A DNA stretch of 64,000 nucleotides from Acridotheres tristis. Lineage: Eukaryota; Chordata; Aves; Passeriformes; Sturnidae. The stretch covers positions 15,670,643 through 15,734,642 of the forward strand of contig CM072897.1 of assembly GCA_037013685.1 (NCBI GenBank), written 5' to 3'. Within the stretch, counting starts at the first letter, position 1; the number at the start of each line of letters is the position of its first letter. The position numbers and the translations under genes were made by a program. This document shows positions 11,460-24,600 of the stretch, in pieces. Under the pieces are notes generated by a model that did not search any database, was not told where the DNA came from, and saw nothing but the letters and a program-made list of their open reading frames with translations.

Positions 11460-14400
11460 TAGTGCTTCGGTCATCTATGTTTTTTGAGGAGACCCTGCAT
11501 TCCTGAGCAAAGCATTAAACCAGTTAACCCTTTGTGCCCCCACTTCTCCATCTGAAACACAGGCAAAGGGATGCACACGATGGTGTGCAAACCTCTGTTT
11601 TCTAAGAGGTACATCTCTCTTCCCATCAACATCCCTCCCACCCCAAAAAATATTTTGGTGATATCCAATACTGTAATTACCATAGCCAGTAATGGACAAT
11701 GAACAACCCAATCACCCAACACATTATTTGTAGAGTTCCTAGAAGCTGAAAGGAAGATTTGTGAACTTCTTTCACCCACGTGTTTTCTCACCTTCTCATA
11801 TTAACAGCTAGCCACTTCCCATGGATCGAACAGCTTTTCCCTACCTGTAATGCTGAAAGATTAATGCCGTTGTCTTTATTTAAAAAAAAAAAACCTATTC
11901 AAGTAACTTTCTTGTAAGTAAACACTCACCTTTACAAATTTAAGGTCTACTGTGGAGAATTAGCATTACACAAAGAACATCTGAAGCAATTCCATAACAC
12001 CAGGCTAAGTTTAGGTGAAGTTATGACTGCAGTCACACGGATTTTAAAACATTGCTTTAAATAGGATGAGAAGATGAAGTGACTGACTTGAAAAGGTGTG
12101 TCATTCCAATTTTGTTAGACATTTTAAAGTGAACTTGGTGGTAAAACAGTGATTTTTAAAATACCATGGTGATTTCACAAACAACAACTCCAAATACTGG
12201 CAAGAAAAGCTCTCAGACATAAATATCCAATGTATCATTGGGCATTTGTTTATGCAAAAAGAGCAAATAAATAGGATTACTGATTCTGGAGGGAGCTGTT
12301 TCCAACTTAGGTAAGAAGACATTCTCTAAAGAGATTAAAGCTTTATGCTAACCTGATAGCACACAACTTTTAAAAACAGTTTCAGCAGCAAATTCAACAT
12401 TAAATAGAAATTATCTCCATGTCTAGTACATTCTTTTAGAACAAACAAAACTTCTCTGATGACTCAGGGTAAGAGCTCAAGTGTCCCACCACAGAAGACT
12501 GCATCGAACCACTGCTGCCTGATTTTGCTTGTTAGAACTCTTTTGCTTACTTTAAATTAATACATATTATTTCAAAATAGCAAACTAGTGCCAAGAGGTT
12601 CACTAGAGGGCTGGGATATGTTCAAGTTTCTGGACTGAAACAGGCAGAAAAGGGTCACTGTATTTCTAACTGTGGCAAAGTGTGCTCTTTTCCCCTTGGA
12701 AAATGGAGGAAAAATGTGCTTAATTCATGGAGACAAAAAATCCCCATACTTAACAGTTGTCAGAAATTGCATCAAAACCAAATCCATCCATGAAATGAAT
12801 GTCTGTAAAAACTAAATTTATTTCTCAAAGAACAAAGGTATTTGGGGGGCTGGAAGGAATCACAAGGGATTGAATGAGGGGCCTCTATTTTGCAAATATA
12901 CCCGTAGAGAAAAATACATATTTACAAGTTACTTATAGACTTGTCAACAATAATTTTTATCCCCTTTACTTTGTAAATACGTTTAACCTCTTCAGCTGTT
13001 TCTTCTCTCAGAAATATGAAGTATTGTTTGTACACACTGTAATAACAATGTTTCATCTGTTATTGTCAGACACAAAAATGTTACAGATAGAGACAAAGAT
13101 TCAGACTGGGAGTGGAGAGTGCTATTTCAAATCTGTTCTGTGGTAAGCCTTTTAGCAAAGTCAAAATATTTTTTCTTTCAATGTTACTCACTGCAATCTT
13201 TGCCCTTCCTCGTTAGACCTGAAGACAGAGAATCTAAGCATTTATCCAGATTTGAAAGAGCTTGCCCATACAACATGAAGGCTTCAAGTGAAGTCAGCGT
13301 ACTGGAAAACCAGCTTGGCGACTCAGCAGGAGGGAGAGCAGCCCCAGGCAGCCCTCCTGTTCAGAGAGATCATTGCTTTGGGTGAAAATGACTGTTCTGG
13401 TGTTGTTACCTCCAGAGGTAAACAACTTGCAAACCTCAATATCCGATTTTCTTGATCCAAAGGAAATTTCCCATTTCTGATGGTGTTACTATCCAGAATT
13501 CCTCTCAAATGATTTAGCTGCAAAAACAAAGGCTATCTTGTGCAAATTTATTTCAAATCACTTCTTTTAGTACTGACGTAATTTCTTTTGAAAGAACGAG
13601 CCTATTCCCAAATGCTTAAGGAGAACTAAGACAAAAAGATCCTTACAAAGGAATGGTCTTAGCATATCCTCTTTCAAAGACATTAGAAATGTCACATTTA
13701 AGAGTGCAGTCATACATCAAAGCAGCGATGTCTCTGCCATTAAAAATGGCAGTAAAAATCACCACTCAACTCTTAATACAGAACTTTGCCTTCCAGAGAT
13801 CTCAAAGGATCTGAGAAATCAGATAGCTGGCATCTTAGAAAGCTGGCAAGAGAGCACAGAGAAATCATGTCATTTGCCAGTTAGTTGCAGAACAGAAAAA
13901 AGAATGAACTTTGGAATAGAGTAGGACCAGCTTTAGCCCAAAGTGTCAGAATCACATCAGATTACAGGACCACCTTCAAAAATAGGTTAAACTCCATATG
14001 CAATTCATCAGTAAAATAATGGGCTGTCCAACTGGAAATAATATCAGAAATACTAGCTTTGTGTAGTAAAAAAATCTACTTCTGACACTTCTGTCTACAA
14101 TCATTAACTAACAACTTGAACTCTAAATAAGCCACCAGTAGTTTAATGAGGAAATATGCTGCAGATTTGCCTTTCAAGAAGTGCACGGGAGGAAGATGAA
14201 ACTATAATTCTGAAATTTACTAACTGATTTATTTTTCTGGTTTAAACCTGGCTTTAAATTACATTTTATTTCCAAGTGGTTTTCACTTTATTTTTACAAG
14301 AACAATGTGGCTTATTACATACTTACACAACAGGTCCATAAGAGCTCTTTTTAGCTTTAGTTAGGAGAGTCTATTTCCTTCTTGCTTCACATTTGATACT

Positions 14401-16680
14401 TTATATGATCATCTCTGAGATGCCCTGTAATAAAGACATGAGTCGATGAAAATGAATTTGGAGGAAAACAGGTAATAAATTCTAAAGAGACGAAAAGTAA
14501 ACATGAGCGATATGAACACAATACCAATAAAGTATTTGCAGTCATGTGTAAAATTGACTCAGGGAGCAGGGTTAGGGTGTTCTTTTTCTTCTGACTGCAA
14601 CAGCAGAGACCATAAAATGTTAACTAGACTCGTAGTGAATAATTTTCCACTTCCCTGAAGGATGCAGGTTCTTTTAGCACAGGACACAAACCAAAGTATT
14701 AATATATCTGGTTTTTTATTATTAAATTACTACCTCCTAGTCCATAATGGCTAATCCTAACAAAGACCACCCTTTAGGTTACAGTGAAGAAAACGTTCAC
14801 ATCTCCCAGTACAGTCTTACTAAAGTGCTTTGCAATATGCTCCTAGTTGCCTCCCCACCCCAAAGTTTTACATTACATAAAAGCAAACCCAGGTCAACAG
14901 GACCTTGACTGAAATCCTACCCCCTAAACTACCAAGACCCTTAAACACAAGTAAATGTGCATTGAGTAACTCTTCTCTACCTCACTGTGCCTAGTCATTG
15001 TGCAAGGGTACGTAACGATCCTGATTAAACTTGTCTTCTGAAAATTCATCGTAAATTCTTCCTGCTCTGCACTTTGATTTATGCCTCTCTGACAACATTT
15101 GAAGTCAGGTATTGACATCCCTGACTGAGCAAACAGTTTAATTTAGATAACATCCTGGTTTGCACACCTATGGAATTGACAAAATCCTTTTTCTTGGAAA
15201 CCATGTTTAAAGAGGCAGTCATCCACAGCCAATTCGGCACTGGTGTTTATTCTTCCCTTTAACTTTAAGAAAGTTAATTTACTTTCTAAATAGAAAAATC
15301 CATTACAGTTCAATGTCAAGGTGCAAAGGTGTATTATTCTCTCTGCTGCTGAGAAGTGGAAGCAATTGTGATCTTTCTAAAGAAAATCAACAATGAAATA
15401 AATAAAAGTCTGGAACACTAACAGGAAAAGAAGAAAAAAAAAAGGCAGCAGCAAGAGTACTGATGTTCTAACAAATGAAATTATGTGTCTTCCACTGGAT
15501 ATTACAATAGCTTAGTATAGCAGAAGTGCAGTTGATGCTTTTAGTTGTAAATTCAATCTTCCACAAAGTCCATTAATCACATGAACTGGGCAGGAGTAGC
15601 TGAAATTCACACACAAAAAATAATAAGTGGCAAGAAAGTTATGGAGAGCAAAGCAACAAAAACCAGAAAGAACACCAGACCACCTTAACTTCCCTTTGCT
15701 CCCTGCTCCTTCAGTGAACTGAAACAACCTCCACAGAAGGGGCAGATCCAGGACCTGGACAAACACCATCCCAGATATATGGTTAAAGCCTGGAGCAACA
15801 GGACAAGGGGGAATGACTTCAAACTGAGGTTTAGATAATAGGAAGCAATTCTTCCCTGTGAGGATGATGGGACACTACAACAGGTTGCCCAGGGAAACTG
15901 TGGCTGCCTCATCCCTGGAATTGCTCAAAAGCCAGGTTGGATGAGACTTGGAGCAACCTGAGATGGTGGAAAGTGTCCCTGCCCACGACAAGGGGCTGGA
16001 ACGAGATCATCCTTAAGGTCCTTTCCAACCCTGGCCATTCTACGACTCTAATGCACACTTAATTGGAACAAAATAAATGATATAATTATTTGCATTAGGA
16101 GAGTAAAAAGGCTACGGAGAACTGGAAATGGAGAAGTCTCTCTAGAGACAGGAAGAGATTACAGGTAGCTGGAGGCAGGAAGAGATATGGGTTGAAATTC
16201 AGTTTACCACATGACTATTAGAGAACAAAAAAAGTTTAAACCTAGAAGATTGAGTCTGATGTAGAACAAGAGAAAACCATGATACAGATACACATTTGCA
16301 TCCCTTAAGATAAAAACAGAGACTTATTGTGCAACTAATATAAAAGCAACTTGTCTGTTCTTTTGATTTCAAAAATGGTTACTTACCAATCTGCAGTGTG
16401 CAGCAAAGGGCACGTAGCAGAGCTATTTATAGAGAGAAAGATGCAGTCACAAACACACAAACGTGCTGCCCAGCAAGAGCTGCTAAGCTTTCGCTGATGT
16501 CCTCCTCCATCGTTCTGTAACAGCCATTTCTTGTAATACTTAACAGTGCAACCACACTTGGAACCCTGTAACTGAAAGACTTTTTCATTTGCAACATTTC
16601 CCTAGACACACTTAGAAAATTTTGGGAAAATATGATATGTTAATGCTAGTTTCTAAGTAAACTTTTCCAATGATCACTCT
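11460..16680. other. Spacer between convergent GCNT3 and GTF2A2
   Basis: The two flanking genes end toward each other here. I see no exon or structured RNA. It is ordinary AT-rich unique sequence with one CR1 copy at about 15.8-16.05 kb. Confidence 0.6.
15785..16050 (+). mobile_element. CR1 LINE fragment, 3' end
   Basis: This is a well-preserved CR1 3' region. It reads gcaacaggacaagggggaat, then a ttcttccctgtgaggatgat-like segment, caggttgcccagggaaactg, gccaggttggatgagacttg, gtgtccctgcccacgacaag and ends ccattctacgactcta. It is 5'-truncated and in plus orientation. Confidence 0.92.
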
Positions 16681-16702
16681 TTCAAAAGTTTTTAAATAAA
16701 AG

Positions 16703-16708
16703 TTTATT
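16703..16708 (-). terminator. GTF2A2: Poly(A) signal of GTF2A2
   Basis: AATAAA on the minus strand lies about 260 bases beyond the GTF2A2 stop codon and predicts a short 3' untranslated region ending near 16685. Other AATAAA-like sites occur nearby, so the exact site is inferred. Confidence 0.6.
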
Positions 16709-16966
16709 ACAGAAATTATTTTGAACCAAAAAAAGACAACAGTATCTCTTGTAATTAAAAAAAAGGTAACATTGTATTCATGCCCTATAAGGTGAAATGA
16801 AGAAATGCTACAGGTATTTCTTCTGCTGTCATTCTGTGATGCTTTCTCGTATGGATTAACTCACATCTGCATCACAAGAATTGAGTATGATCAGTCTCTT
16901 TCCATACTTCTCTCCAGAAAGTGCTGCATATTAACAGAAAATATTGCAGACAAACCACAGGTCTAT

Positions 16967-16992
16967 TCATTCTGCAGTATTGGAACCAGTGT
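16967..16992 (-). CDS. GTF2A2: GTF2A2 coding exon 4 (last)
   Basis: Only 26 coding bases follow the acceptor ctttcctag. They complete the split Asn codon and encode TGSNTAE, then TGA at 16967-16969. The exon is too short to be found by length alone; it was found by matching the expected C-terminal peptide and reading phase. Confidence 0.93.
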
Positions 16993-19900
16993 CTAGGAAA
17001 GAAAAGACAAAGTGAGACTAATACACCCCCACTGAAAACAGAGAACCAAGAGCATTCTCTAACACCTTCCCCAAGTTCTAAAGCGTTCCCCAAGCATTTC
17101 AGAACATGTTCTGTACCTACCCAATTCCCTCTACTGCTCTCAATGCCATGCATGAACTGCTTGTGCTGTTTCACTTCACTTAGCAACACTGAGAAGAGCC
17201 AGCACAACTCCAGAGTTGTCGACACAGATGCATTAAAAATACTAAAAGCTTTGCTCTAACATGTAATGGCACACAAAACCTTTACTGCAGTCAGCCACAA
17301 GCACATCTGGCTATCATCTGCTAAGGACAAAGGTTTTTACACATCCAGCAGCACAAGCTCTGATAGAGTATGGGATATAGCTTATGCCTTTTGAAACAGA
17401 TGTAAGAATGAGCATGATCTTCATAAAGCAACTGAGACCAGTTCTCTGTTCTGACCTTTTGTCAGAATCACCAATTAACACCAGTGCAGTTTTTGATACA
17501 CTACCATTACTGCTTTCTTGTTTTTAGAGCTGTGGAAAAAGTATGTAACTCAAATATGGAGAAAAAGTCAGTGTTTAGTACTGTTCCCTAAATAAGTCAG
17601 CTTCTCGTGGGAAAAAAACACAAGGTTGTAATGTTAAGAGCAACTTCAAGTCAGTCTGTTGTTTAAATCTTATCTATAAGCACAATTTTTCAAGAATGAG
17701 AGTGATTAATACTTGGAAAGTCAGGTTTCCTCCACTAGCTATAATAAGTACACAAAAACCAAGCAGTAAATTATATGCTTGGCTAATAACAGAAGTCGAG
17801 AAAACAATAAATTCTGTCAATTCTTTAGAACTACAATTTGAAGTGACTATTTTAAGCTTTCCAGGGTCAGGAAGCCATGAAGAACCTGTTTCAGAGATCT
17901 ATGGTGAACTTAAATAAAGCCTTTTCCATGCTCAGTTCCTGCTTTTAGCATCACTCTTGAAGGTTGAAACAAAGGGCACCATTTCACACAGCTTTAGCTG
18001 TGGCTGTCTGCCATACTGATGGTCTTAAAAGTTATAAAGCAGCTTGCCAGAAAATTCACTGAATTACTTTTTCCAGTAAAGAATCTCAAGGGACATGGAA
18101 AAAAGTAATCCAGTCAAGCAGATATGGATTGCAAACTCCCACAAGCAGTGTACATAGAGAGGGTCTGTTAGGTAACAAGTAAGTCTTATGACTTGCAAAT
18201 GCATGCAAAAGCTTTTCATGGGTTTGTGTCCCCAGCTATTAAATCCAGAGAATGACTGCTTAGACACTTTTCCCAGACAATTCCTTGCTGAGACAGTTGA
18301 AGCACTCTTCAGATTCAGTAAAACATGGTGCTACCCTAACAAATAGGTTAGTTCTACAAAACTCACCACACAAAAAGTAAGGATGACTTGTGCTGTTCTA
18401 ATTGCTCTAATATTATGTACTTGCCAACAACAGGCACACAGCAGTCCCTAACACCTCAGAGCTTATGGGCCAGGAAAGCATTTAGCTGGCTTTTGTTTCA
18501 TCTCTCATCAGGTGCAAAAGGGAATGCAGAGCCCTACTTCTGTCTAAGTCATACAGACAATCGGGCTTTAGCAAGACATTTGGTCAAAGCTTTCTAAAAA
18601 CAATCAAGTCTTGTGTCTCAGCCTATTTATATAATTTTTCATACTTACTTTTTCCATCACACGCTACAATTTTCACTTTATCCACTTTCACAAGTTCGGT
18701 GACCTCCCTAAATTCCACGTCATTCAGTACAAATGTCCATACATTGTCACAGAATCTGTATGTGTTCAGAGACCCCTATAAAAAGACAAGAGACATTTTC
18801 TATAGGCCACATCTCAAAAGCAACAGAAAATATGATGACTATCTACTGAAATATGTCCCTTCCAGAACAGATTTTCTACAAAGCCAACAGTGGACCTGAA
18901 TGCATACAAACCAGCAAGCAAGCAATTCTGAGGAAAACTGGAGTTTAAATGCCCTCCAGTGGTGGAAATTCTCAAGACAATGGAGTGATGTTACAGGATA
19001 TCCAAGGGGAGGCTCCTCAGGTAGGCAAAGAAGTTTTACAATTTTTCTAATGTGTACAAAAGATCAGTAGAGAAAACATTTCTTAAAATACTGGGCCATA
19101 AGAAAAATCAGATACAGCAGTGGTCATAGCAAGATGTGAGTTCTGCAACTGCTTAAACAAAGTAGTAGATAAAAAACCATGACAAAACTGACATATGTGA
19201 CACAAAGGGGTATCCCTCCTATCTGATGTACTACTGAGGATGTCAATATGGAAAACTTCTGACCTTCACTTATACATATTTTAAATTGGCATTTTTGAAT
19301 TTAGAACTTAAGCTCCAAATAACATTTAAAAAATTTATCCACTAAATAGATGCTACACTGCTTTTTATACCATGCTACATACACAAAACAATTTAAGTGT
19401 GCTACAGAAATTATGCTATTTTTAACATCTCTACGTTGTTTAAAAATCTAGTCTCTTAGAAACCCACATCATTAATGTGTTCTACATAGACTGTAGAGAA
19501 GTATGATGACAGAAGTTCACAGGAAGCTGGGTTTTGTGGTATTTTTTTCTTAACACTACATTCAAGTTGACATTTAACAACTTGCTGGCTATCTAACATC
19601 AATTAGGGTGGCTGACTGGGAACACTCCCCCAACTTATTTTTCTATGATACCTACAGAAAATAGCTACAAAATGATCCAGTGAAAGTGTGGATCTAAAAC
19701 TCTCCAGTCTCTCTTCACATTACTCATGTGGCTGAAAATCTGGCCTCATCTCACTTTTGCTAGGGACAGCTGCAAGAAGCAAAAGTCTCCCTCCTCATCT
19801 GCAAGACACTGAGGATGGAAATGTTATCTATCAAAAAAGCATTTCCCTCTTCCCTGTTTTCATCATTTGATTTTTCCACTCATTCAAAAGATCCCTGGCA

Positions 19901-20732
19901 GAACAAGGTAACGAGCCTTACAGCTGCCTACAGAATATACATGAAAACAGTCGTTATCAGAACCAAAATGAACCCTCTAAAGTTCTTGCTTAGAGCATGC
20001 AGCTTTTAATGACATTCTGCATCAACACTTAGTTGCTGTATCTCACGTAAAACTTCAAGATACCATCTCCTTACCCTGAAATTGACTCTGTTCCTGACTC
20101 GCTGTGCCAGTGCAGCATTTATAGCTTTATCAAACTGAAGTAGCACCTGAAGGGCCAACTGAGGTGTGATTTGCTGTGACTAAAGTATTTGGAAGAAAAA
20201 AATAAAAAGAAGTTTTGAGTTGTTTCAAAGTAAGCTCAAACGTGCAGTAGAAGTTAAAAACATTTTTAAAAAGTTCACTTCAATGAAGCAGATCCCTAGA
20301 ACAATCTGTTCCTGTATTTATTTCTATGTTTGTATTTCAATTCTGTACTACACAAAGATCTTTTACAATAAATACTTACTGAAATAACCAAAAGAACAGC
20401 AAATCGACTGCAATGTTTCAGCTTAATCTGGCTGTTCATTTACTGAGCTACATGAGATTACGCCACTTACATAAAACACTTTCCTTTACCCAGAATGTAA
20501 AGAAAACATCACAAGCAAATGGAGTACTAAACCCTTATGATTTCAATCAGTAAACTTCCCAAACCTTGGCCATAAGTAGCCCGATACAGGAACGACAAAG
20601 GCATTTCGATAGTAACTTCTGTCTTTATTAAGCTACTCGCCCACACCGCAAGCCCCCAACCTGTATGAGCTCATCCAGACTCTCCTGCAGGCTGTTCCCC
20701 AGCGTGGTGTTCCTATACAGCTGATACGCCAT
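16967..20732 (-). CDS. GTF2A2: Transcription initiation factor IIA gamma subunit (TFIIA gamma)
   Basis: GTF2A2 encodes the small subunit of TFIIA, which joins the alpha/beta subunit to bind and stabilise TBP on promoter DNA in the nucleus. Four coding exons on the minus strand, 20661-20732, 20075-20179, 18649-18775 and 16967-16992, join in frame to 330 bases, or 109 residues plus TGA, exactly the human length. Every junction has GT-AG ends. The protein starts [16 protein letters not shown]. Residues 1 to about 50 form the N-terminal helical part that pairs with the alpha/beta subunit into a four-helix bundle; the remainder (from about [20 protein letters not shown]) forms strands of the beta barrel that contacts TBP. 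The C-terminus is GKNTGSNTAE. No truncation or odd residue was seen. The ATG sits at the edge of a CpG island, as expected for a housekeeping gene. The upstream neighbour BNIP2 is in the same orientation; GCNT3 faces it tail to tail. Confidence 0.98.
18649..18775 (-). CDS. GTF2A2: GTF2A2 coding exon 3
   Basis: Acceptor ttttatag, donor AAAA/gtaagt. The exon encodes residues 60-101 from [13 protein letters not shown] to VACDGK, plus the first base of the next Asn codon. Confidence 0.97.
20075..20179 (-). CDS. GTF2A2: GTF2A2 coding exon 2
   Basis: Acceptor atactttag, donor AGG/gtaagg. The exon has 105 bases in phase 0 and encodes residues 25-59, from [11 protein letters not shown] to RVRNRVNFR. 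Confidence 0.97.
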
Positions 20733-21190
20733 GGTTTACTGCGAGGGCTGCTCACGTCCTGATCATCCGCGGCTGCGCGCCTGCGCTGTCCTCGCTCTCA
20801 TTGAAAACAAACAAAGGTAACAATAAAACCCTCCACGCCCCACAGCCGAGCCCGGTGGGCACACGCACGGCAGGGCTCGAGGCGCTCTAAGAAGCCGCCC
20901 CGCAACACCGTCCGACACTCGGCAGCGCTCCCGCACCGCCGCGGGGCCAGGGCCGCACAACCGCCAGCCCGGCCCGGCTCCGGGAGCCATCCCATCCCGG
21001 CCGAGTTATTAGGGCGGGAGCCGGGCACTGCGCAGCTCCGCCAAAGCCCACCCGGCTCCGGCCCTACCGCCGCCCCCGGGCAGCGGCCCCGGCCCTCCCC
21101 CGGCCCCGCGCCGCCATCGCCCCTCACCGCGCGCGGCCGGAAGCGCGGCCCCTCCCGGCCGGCCGCGGCCCGGAAGCGGAACAGCGGCGG
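20640..21190 (-). promoter_or_regulatory. GTF2A2: GTF2A2 CpG-island promoter region
   Basis: The sequence around and upstream of the GTF2A2 start codon is dense in CpG and GC-rich, with no clear TATA box. The transcription start must lie here but I cannot place it exactly. The minisatellite at 21.2-21.6 kb continues the GC-rich block. Confidence 0.7.
20661..20732 (-). CDS. GTF2A2: GTF2A2 coding exon 1
   Basis: Start codon at 20730-20732 in the context aaaccATGg, a good Kozak match. Encodes residues 1-24 and ends ELIQ before the donor CAG/gttggg in phase 0. Confidence 0.97.
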
Positions 21191-21199
21191 GGCCGGGCC

Positions 21200-21595
21200 C
21201 GGAACCGCCCCCAGCCACGGCACGGCCCCAGCCACGGCCACGGCACCGCCCCCAGCCACGGCACGGCCCCAGCCACAGCCACGGCACCGCCCCCAGCCAC
21301 GGCCACGGCACCGCCTCCAGACACGGCACGGCCCCAGCCACGGCCACGGCACCGCCCCCAGCCACGGCACGGCCCCAGACACGACACGGCCATGGCACCG
21401 CCCCCAGACACGGCCACGGCCCCGCCCCCAGCCACGGCCACAGCCCCGCGCCCGGCCCCTGCACCGCCTCCAGCCACGGCACCGCCCCCAGCCACGGCCA
21501 CAGCACCGCCCCCAGCCACGGCACCGCCCCCAGCCACGGCCACGGCACCGCCCCCAGCCACGGCCACGGCACCGCCCCCAGCCACGGCCACACAC
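21200..21595. repeat. GC-rich minisatellite with repeated GC boxes
   Basis: A tandem array is built from 6-base modules (GCCACG, GCACCG, CCCCCA and variants) that combine into 24-base units and shorter 18-base units. About eleven copies of CCGCCCCC, read as GGGGGCGG on the minus strand, and two CCGCCTCC variants recur through it. Units at the 21.5-21.6 kb end are most uniform; those in the middle carry substitutions. Because unit lengths are multiples of three, all frames stay open and give long repetitive false reading frames. The array lies about 470-860 bases upstream of the GTF2A2 ATG. Confidence 0.93.
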
Positions 21596-21642
21596 CCGCA
21601 CCTCGTACGCCGCAATCACACCCCACACCTCGTACAAAGGCC

Positions 21643-21648
21643 TTTATT
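21643..21648 (-). terminator. BNIP2: Candidate distal poly(A) signal of BNIP2
   Basis: On the minus strand ccAATAAAgg is followed within 15-35 bases by a GT-rich run, gaggtgtggggtgtg, the expected downstream element for cleavage. It lies about 4.05 kb beyond the BNIP2 stop codon. Nearer AATAAA motifs on the same strand exist (for example near 22174, 23286 and 24516), so several ends are possible. Confidence 0.45.
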
Positions 21649-21649
21649 G

Positions 21650-24600
21650 GATTCAGCGGCGGCTTTTCCTCATTTAAAAATGCCCCCTAAGTAATGACCG
21701 CTAGCACATTCGCACACGTGTTTATCGCATGACCCCGTGACGTCCTAGAACGCACAAAACAAGCTCATTTAAAAAGAAACGATCATAATATTCTTAAGAG
21801 AGAGGTGAAGGGTCTTCTACTTGCATATTTTCTATTAAAGGGACAAAGGAAAATAGTCCCATCTGTGAAGAGTGTTACTAGCCCAATTAAGCCAGTTTAT
21901 TATCCATGACTCACAACCTGTGCTTTCGCATGATTACTGCAGCTTCATTTTGTGAAACACTGCGTATTTCCCATTATCACACACAACAAAGTTTACAGAC
22001 ACTAATTGACAGCATAATAATTTTATCTTAACCCTTCAATCTACCATTCAACCATTAGAGCACCTTACTGCTCAGGTCTTTCTTGTTAATAAAAAGGTTT
22101 TGCTGGATTACTAAGAAATATCGCAGAACTGCAGAGCCACTGCTAAACTAAGCATCTGTCCTCCATGAATATTTATTTGTACTTCTTAACCTGGAATTCC
22201 ATGTTATCAGGATTAACTTAGCAGTTGAGCAAGCTAGAGTAAGGAAGGACTTATCTTACCATGTTTTGGAAAACACTCTGATAGTTTCTCTTCAGACAAT
22301 TTTCAATACTAAAAAAAAATGTCACGTACATGAGAGTAATCTGGGCAGTTCCAATTTGCAAAACTGAAAAAAATTCTAGTTTAGCAAAGAATGGCTTTGA
22401 TTTCACTGATCTTAGTCATGCTGAGAATGATGAAAAACTAACATAACTGCACCCTCTTCACAAATGCCCTTTTTTCGTTAGTTTAGTTTAATGTGGGTAA
22501 TGAGATGTGATAAAAGAAACAGCGTAGTTCAACTTAGAATTTTGAAGGTAGAAAAGCTGCAAGATATGTCTTTCAGAAGATGAATATTTAAATATTCCTT
22601 ACATTTCAGTGTTACTCTGACTAAAACTAAAGGTGTCCTTAAGTAAAATTAAAGCAATTGTTTCAAGTGTCTCTGACAAGCAGTCAGTGAAACAAATCCT
22701 CTAGACAATGACCTGCATTCACAAGGACTGAGTAAGAATTCTGACTGCAAGACTTGTAAGGCTTCTGTGGTTACACAAGCATGCAAGCTGTTATCCGTCT
22801 CCTCTCCATTCCTCATATGAGGGAGATTGGGATGATTTGAGAATTCAAGTCATTTCCAAAGAGAACAACTTTTGAGAAGACATGAATTTAAACCATCTTT
22901 CTAGATACTAAATACCGTATAAATCTGTAGGATACACTGACAAAAATTTGACACTAAACAAAATACACTTTTAACCAAGAAACTTTCTACCTTGTGAGAG
23001 ACTTAGTTAATAAAGTGCCTATTCACAATGTAGTTCAGTATTTTTCAGTCAGCTACAGACATTTCAGCAGACAGCATCAGTGAAGTTGACATGACCAGGC
23101 ACCAACACCTTTTCCTTCTATATATAAATATAGAAAAACTGATGAGACCTCCAAATCAGAGGTCAATCAGTGCCTCATGAATTTTTTTCTTGACAGGGCT
23201 CACCAAATTCTAAGAAAATTACTTACTTTTAGAAGGAAGTGCCATTGAAAGGTGAATTCCTTATCACAAAGTTTTGAAATAATTTTTATTTAAGTATGAC
23301 ATTCAAACTTTTCAGTTTTTTAAATATTAAAATATATTACATTATATTATAGATTTCAAAAAAGTTAAGTTTGACAAAACATTATCCATAGCTTTGGGAC
23401 CACTTTGCTTTTTGTAAACATCCACCTCACCACTAAATGATGAGCTGCAAGAAGTCAGACGGGAATAATTCTTTAGTACACTTCTTTCTCAAACTGCGTA
23501 TCTTTAGAGACAGAACAACTGTTGTGCTGTATACTTATTCACAACAACTTATACTAGAGAAATAAACCATTTATAAGCATATACACATTTCCAAAAGAAA
23601 TCATACTACTGCAGCATGAAACTGTAGAATCCTGGGCCAAAAGGAAACACATGAACAATCTCATCATTTGGTAAATGTGGCACATACAGAAGAATGGCTA
23701 CTCTGTACTGCACTATACACACAGGACATAGAGAACTACAATCCCTCCACGAAGAATATAATTTTACTGAGACTAATCCTTTTATCAACTAGGAAAAAAT
23801 GAAAATGAGATAATCAGAATGCTTCCTATTTAGCTCAGGACACATGCAAACCCAGTAAAAAAATCAGATTTGCATGGTTGTACAGACCACACCATGAAAG
23901 TTTCAGAAGTAAACAGGCTGCAAGTGCTCCATGTACTGACTTGAACTTTACATTAATATGAGTCAACATCAAAATTGAAACAGGAGATAAGACAGCCCCA
24001 AAGAAAGTGTATTTGTGTTCTGCTTTCAGAGCAAGATCCAAACCTGATGGAATGGATGCAAGACAACTTGGCACTGCTATTGCCTGTTGTGTGAAAACAT
24101 CCTGCCTATCAATCTCCTTGAAACTGATACAGAAACTACTGCAACAGAAGGACTTAGATCTTGAGATGAAAGTATCTGAACTGCAGACTTAAATAAACTT
24201 CCAGAGACATGAGCTGTTTTCCCTCACCTGACATCCATATGCTCTCAGAGTTTATACAGGTATCACTGGAGACAGTGGATTAATTGTTACTTGGTAAGCC
24301 TTGACCATGGAATATCTCACAACTGCTATTTATCAATGTCAGGTAGTAATCTGGTTGAATATAACTTTTTTTTTAATAAGGTAACTGAGTAACATTAAAT
24401 ACAGTTAAAAAGTGATATTTTTTGGCATTAAGACAAAATTGTGAGCACAATAAACACCAAAAGCAAAGATTTAATATATTTGCTGCGACATTATATTGCT
24501 CAACTCCTGAATGAATTTATTTGCATACACCTGCCCTTACATGGAAAATGCAACGTTTATCAAAAGATGTTACAAACTTTTACAATGTATCAATCAGTGC

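Noticed and set aside
20798..21637. 279-codon minus-strand open frame rich in Gly, Arg and Val repeats
   Set aside because: It is the minisatellite read through. Unit lengths are multiples of three, so several frames stay open on both strands. No family resemblance, and it overlaps the GTF2A2 promoter.
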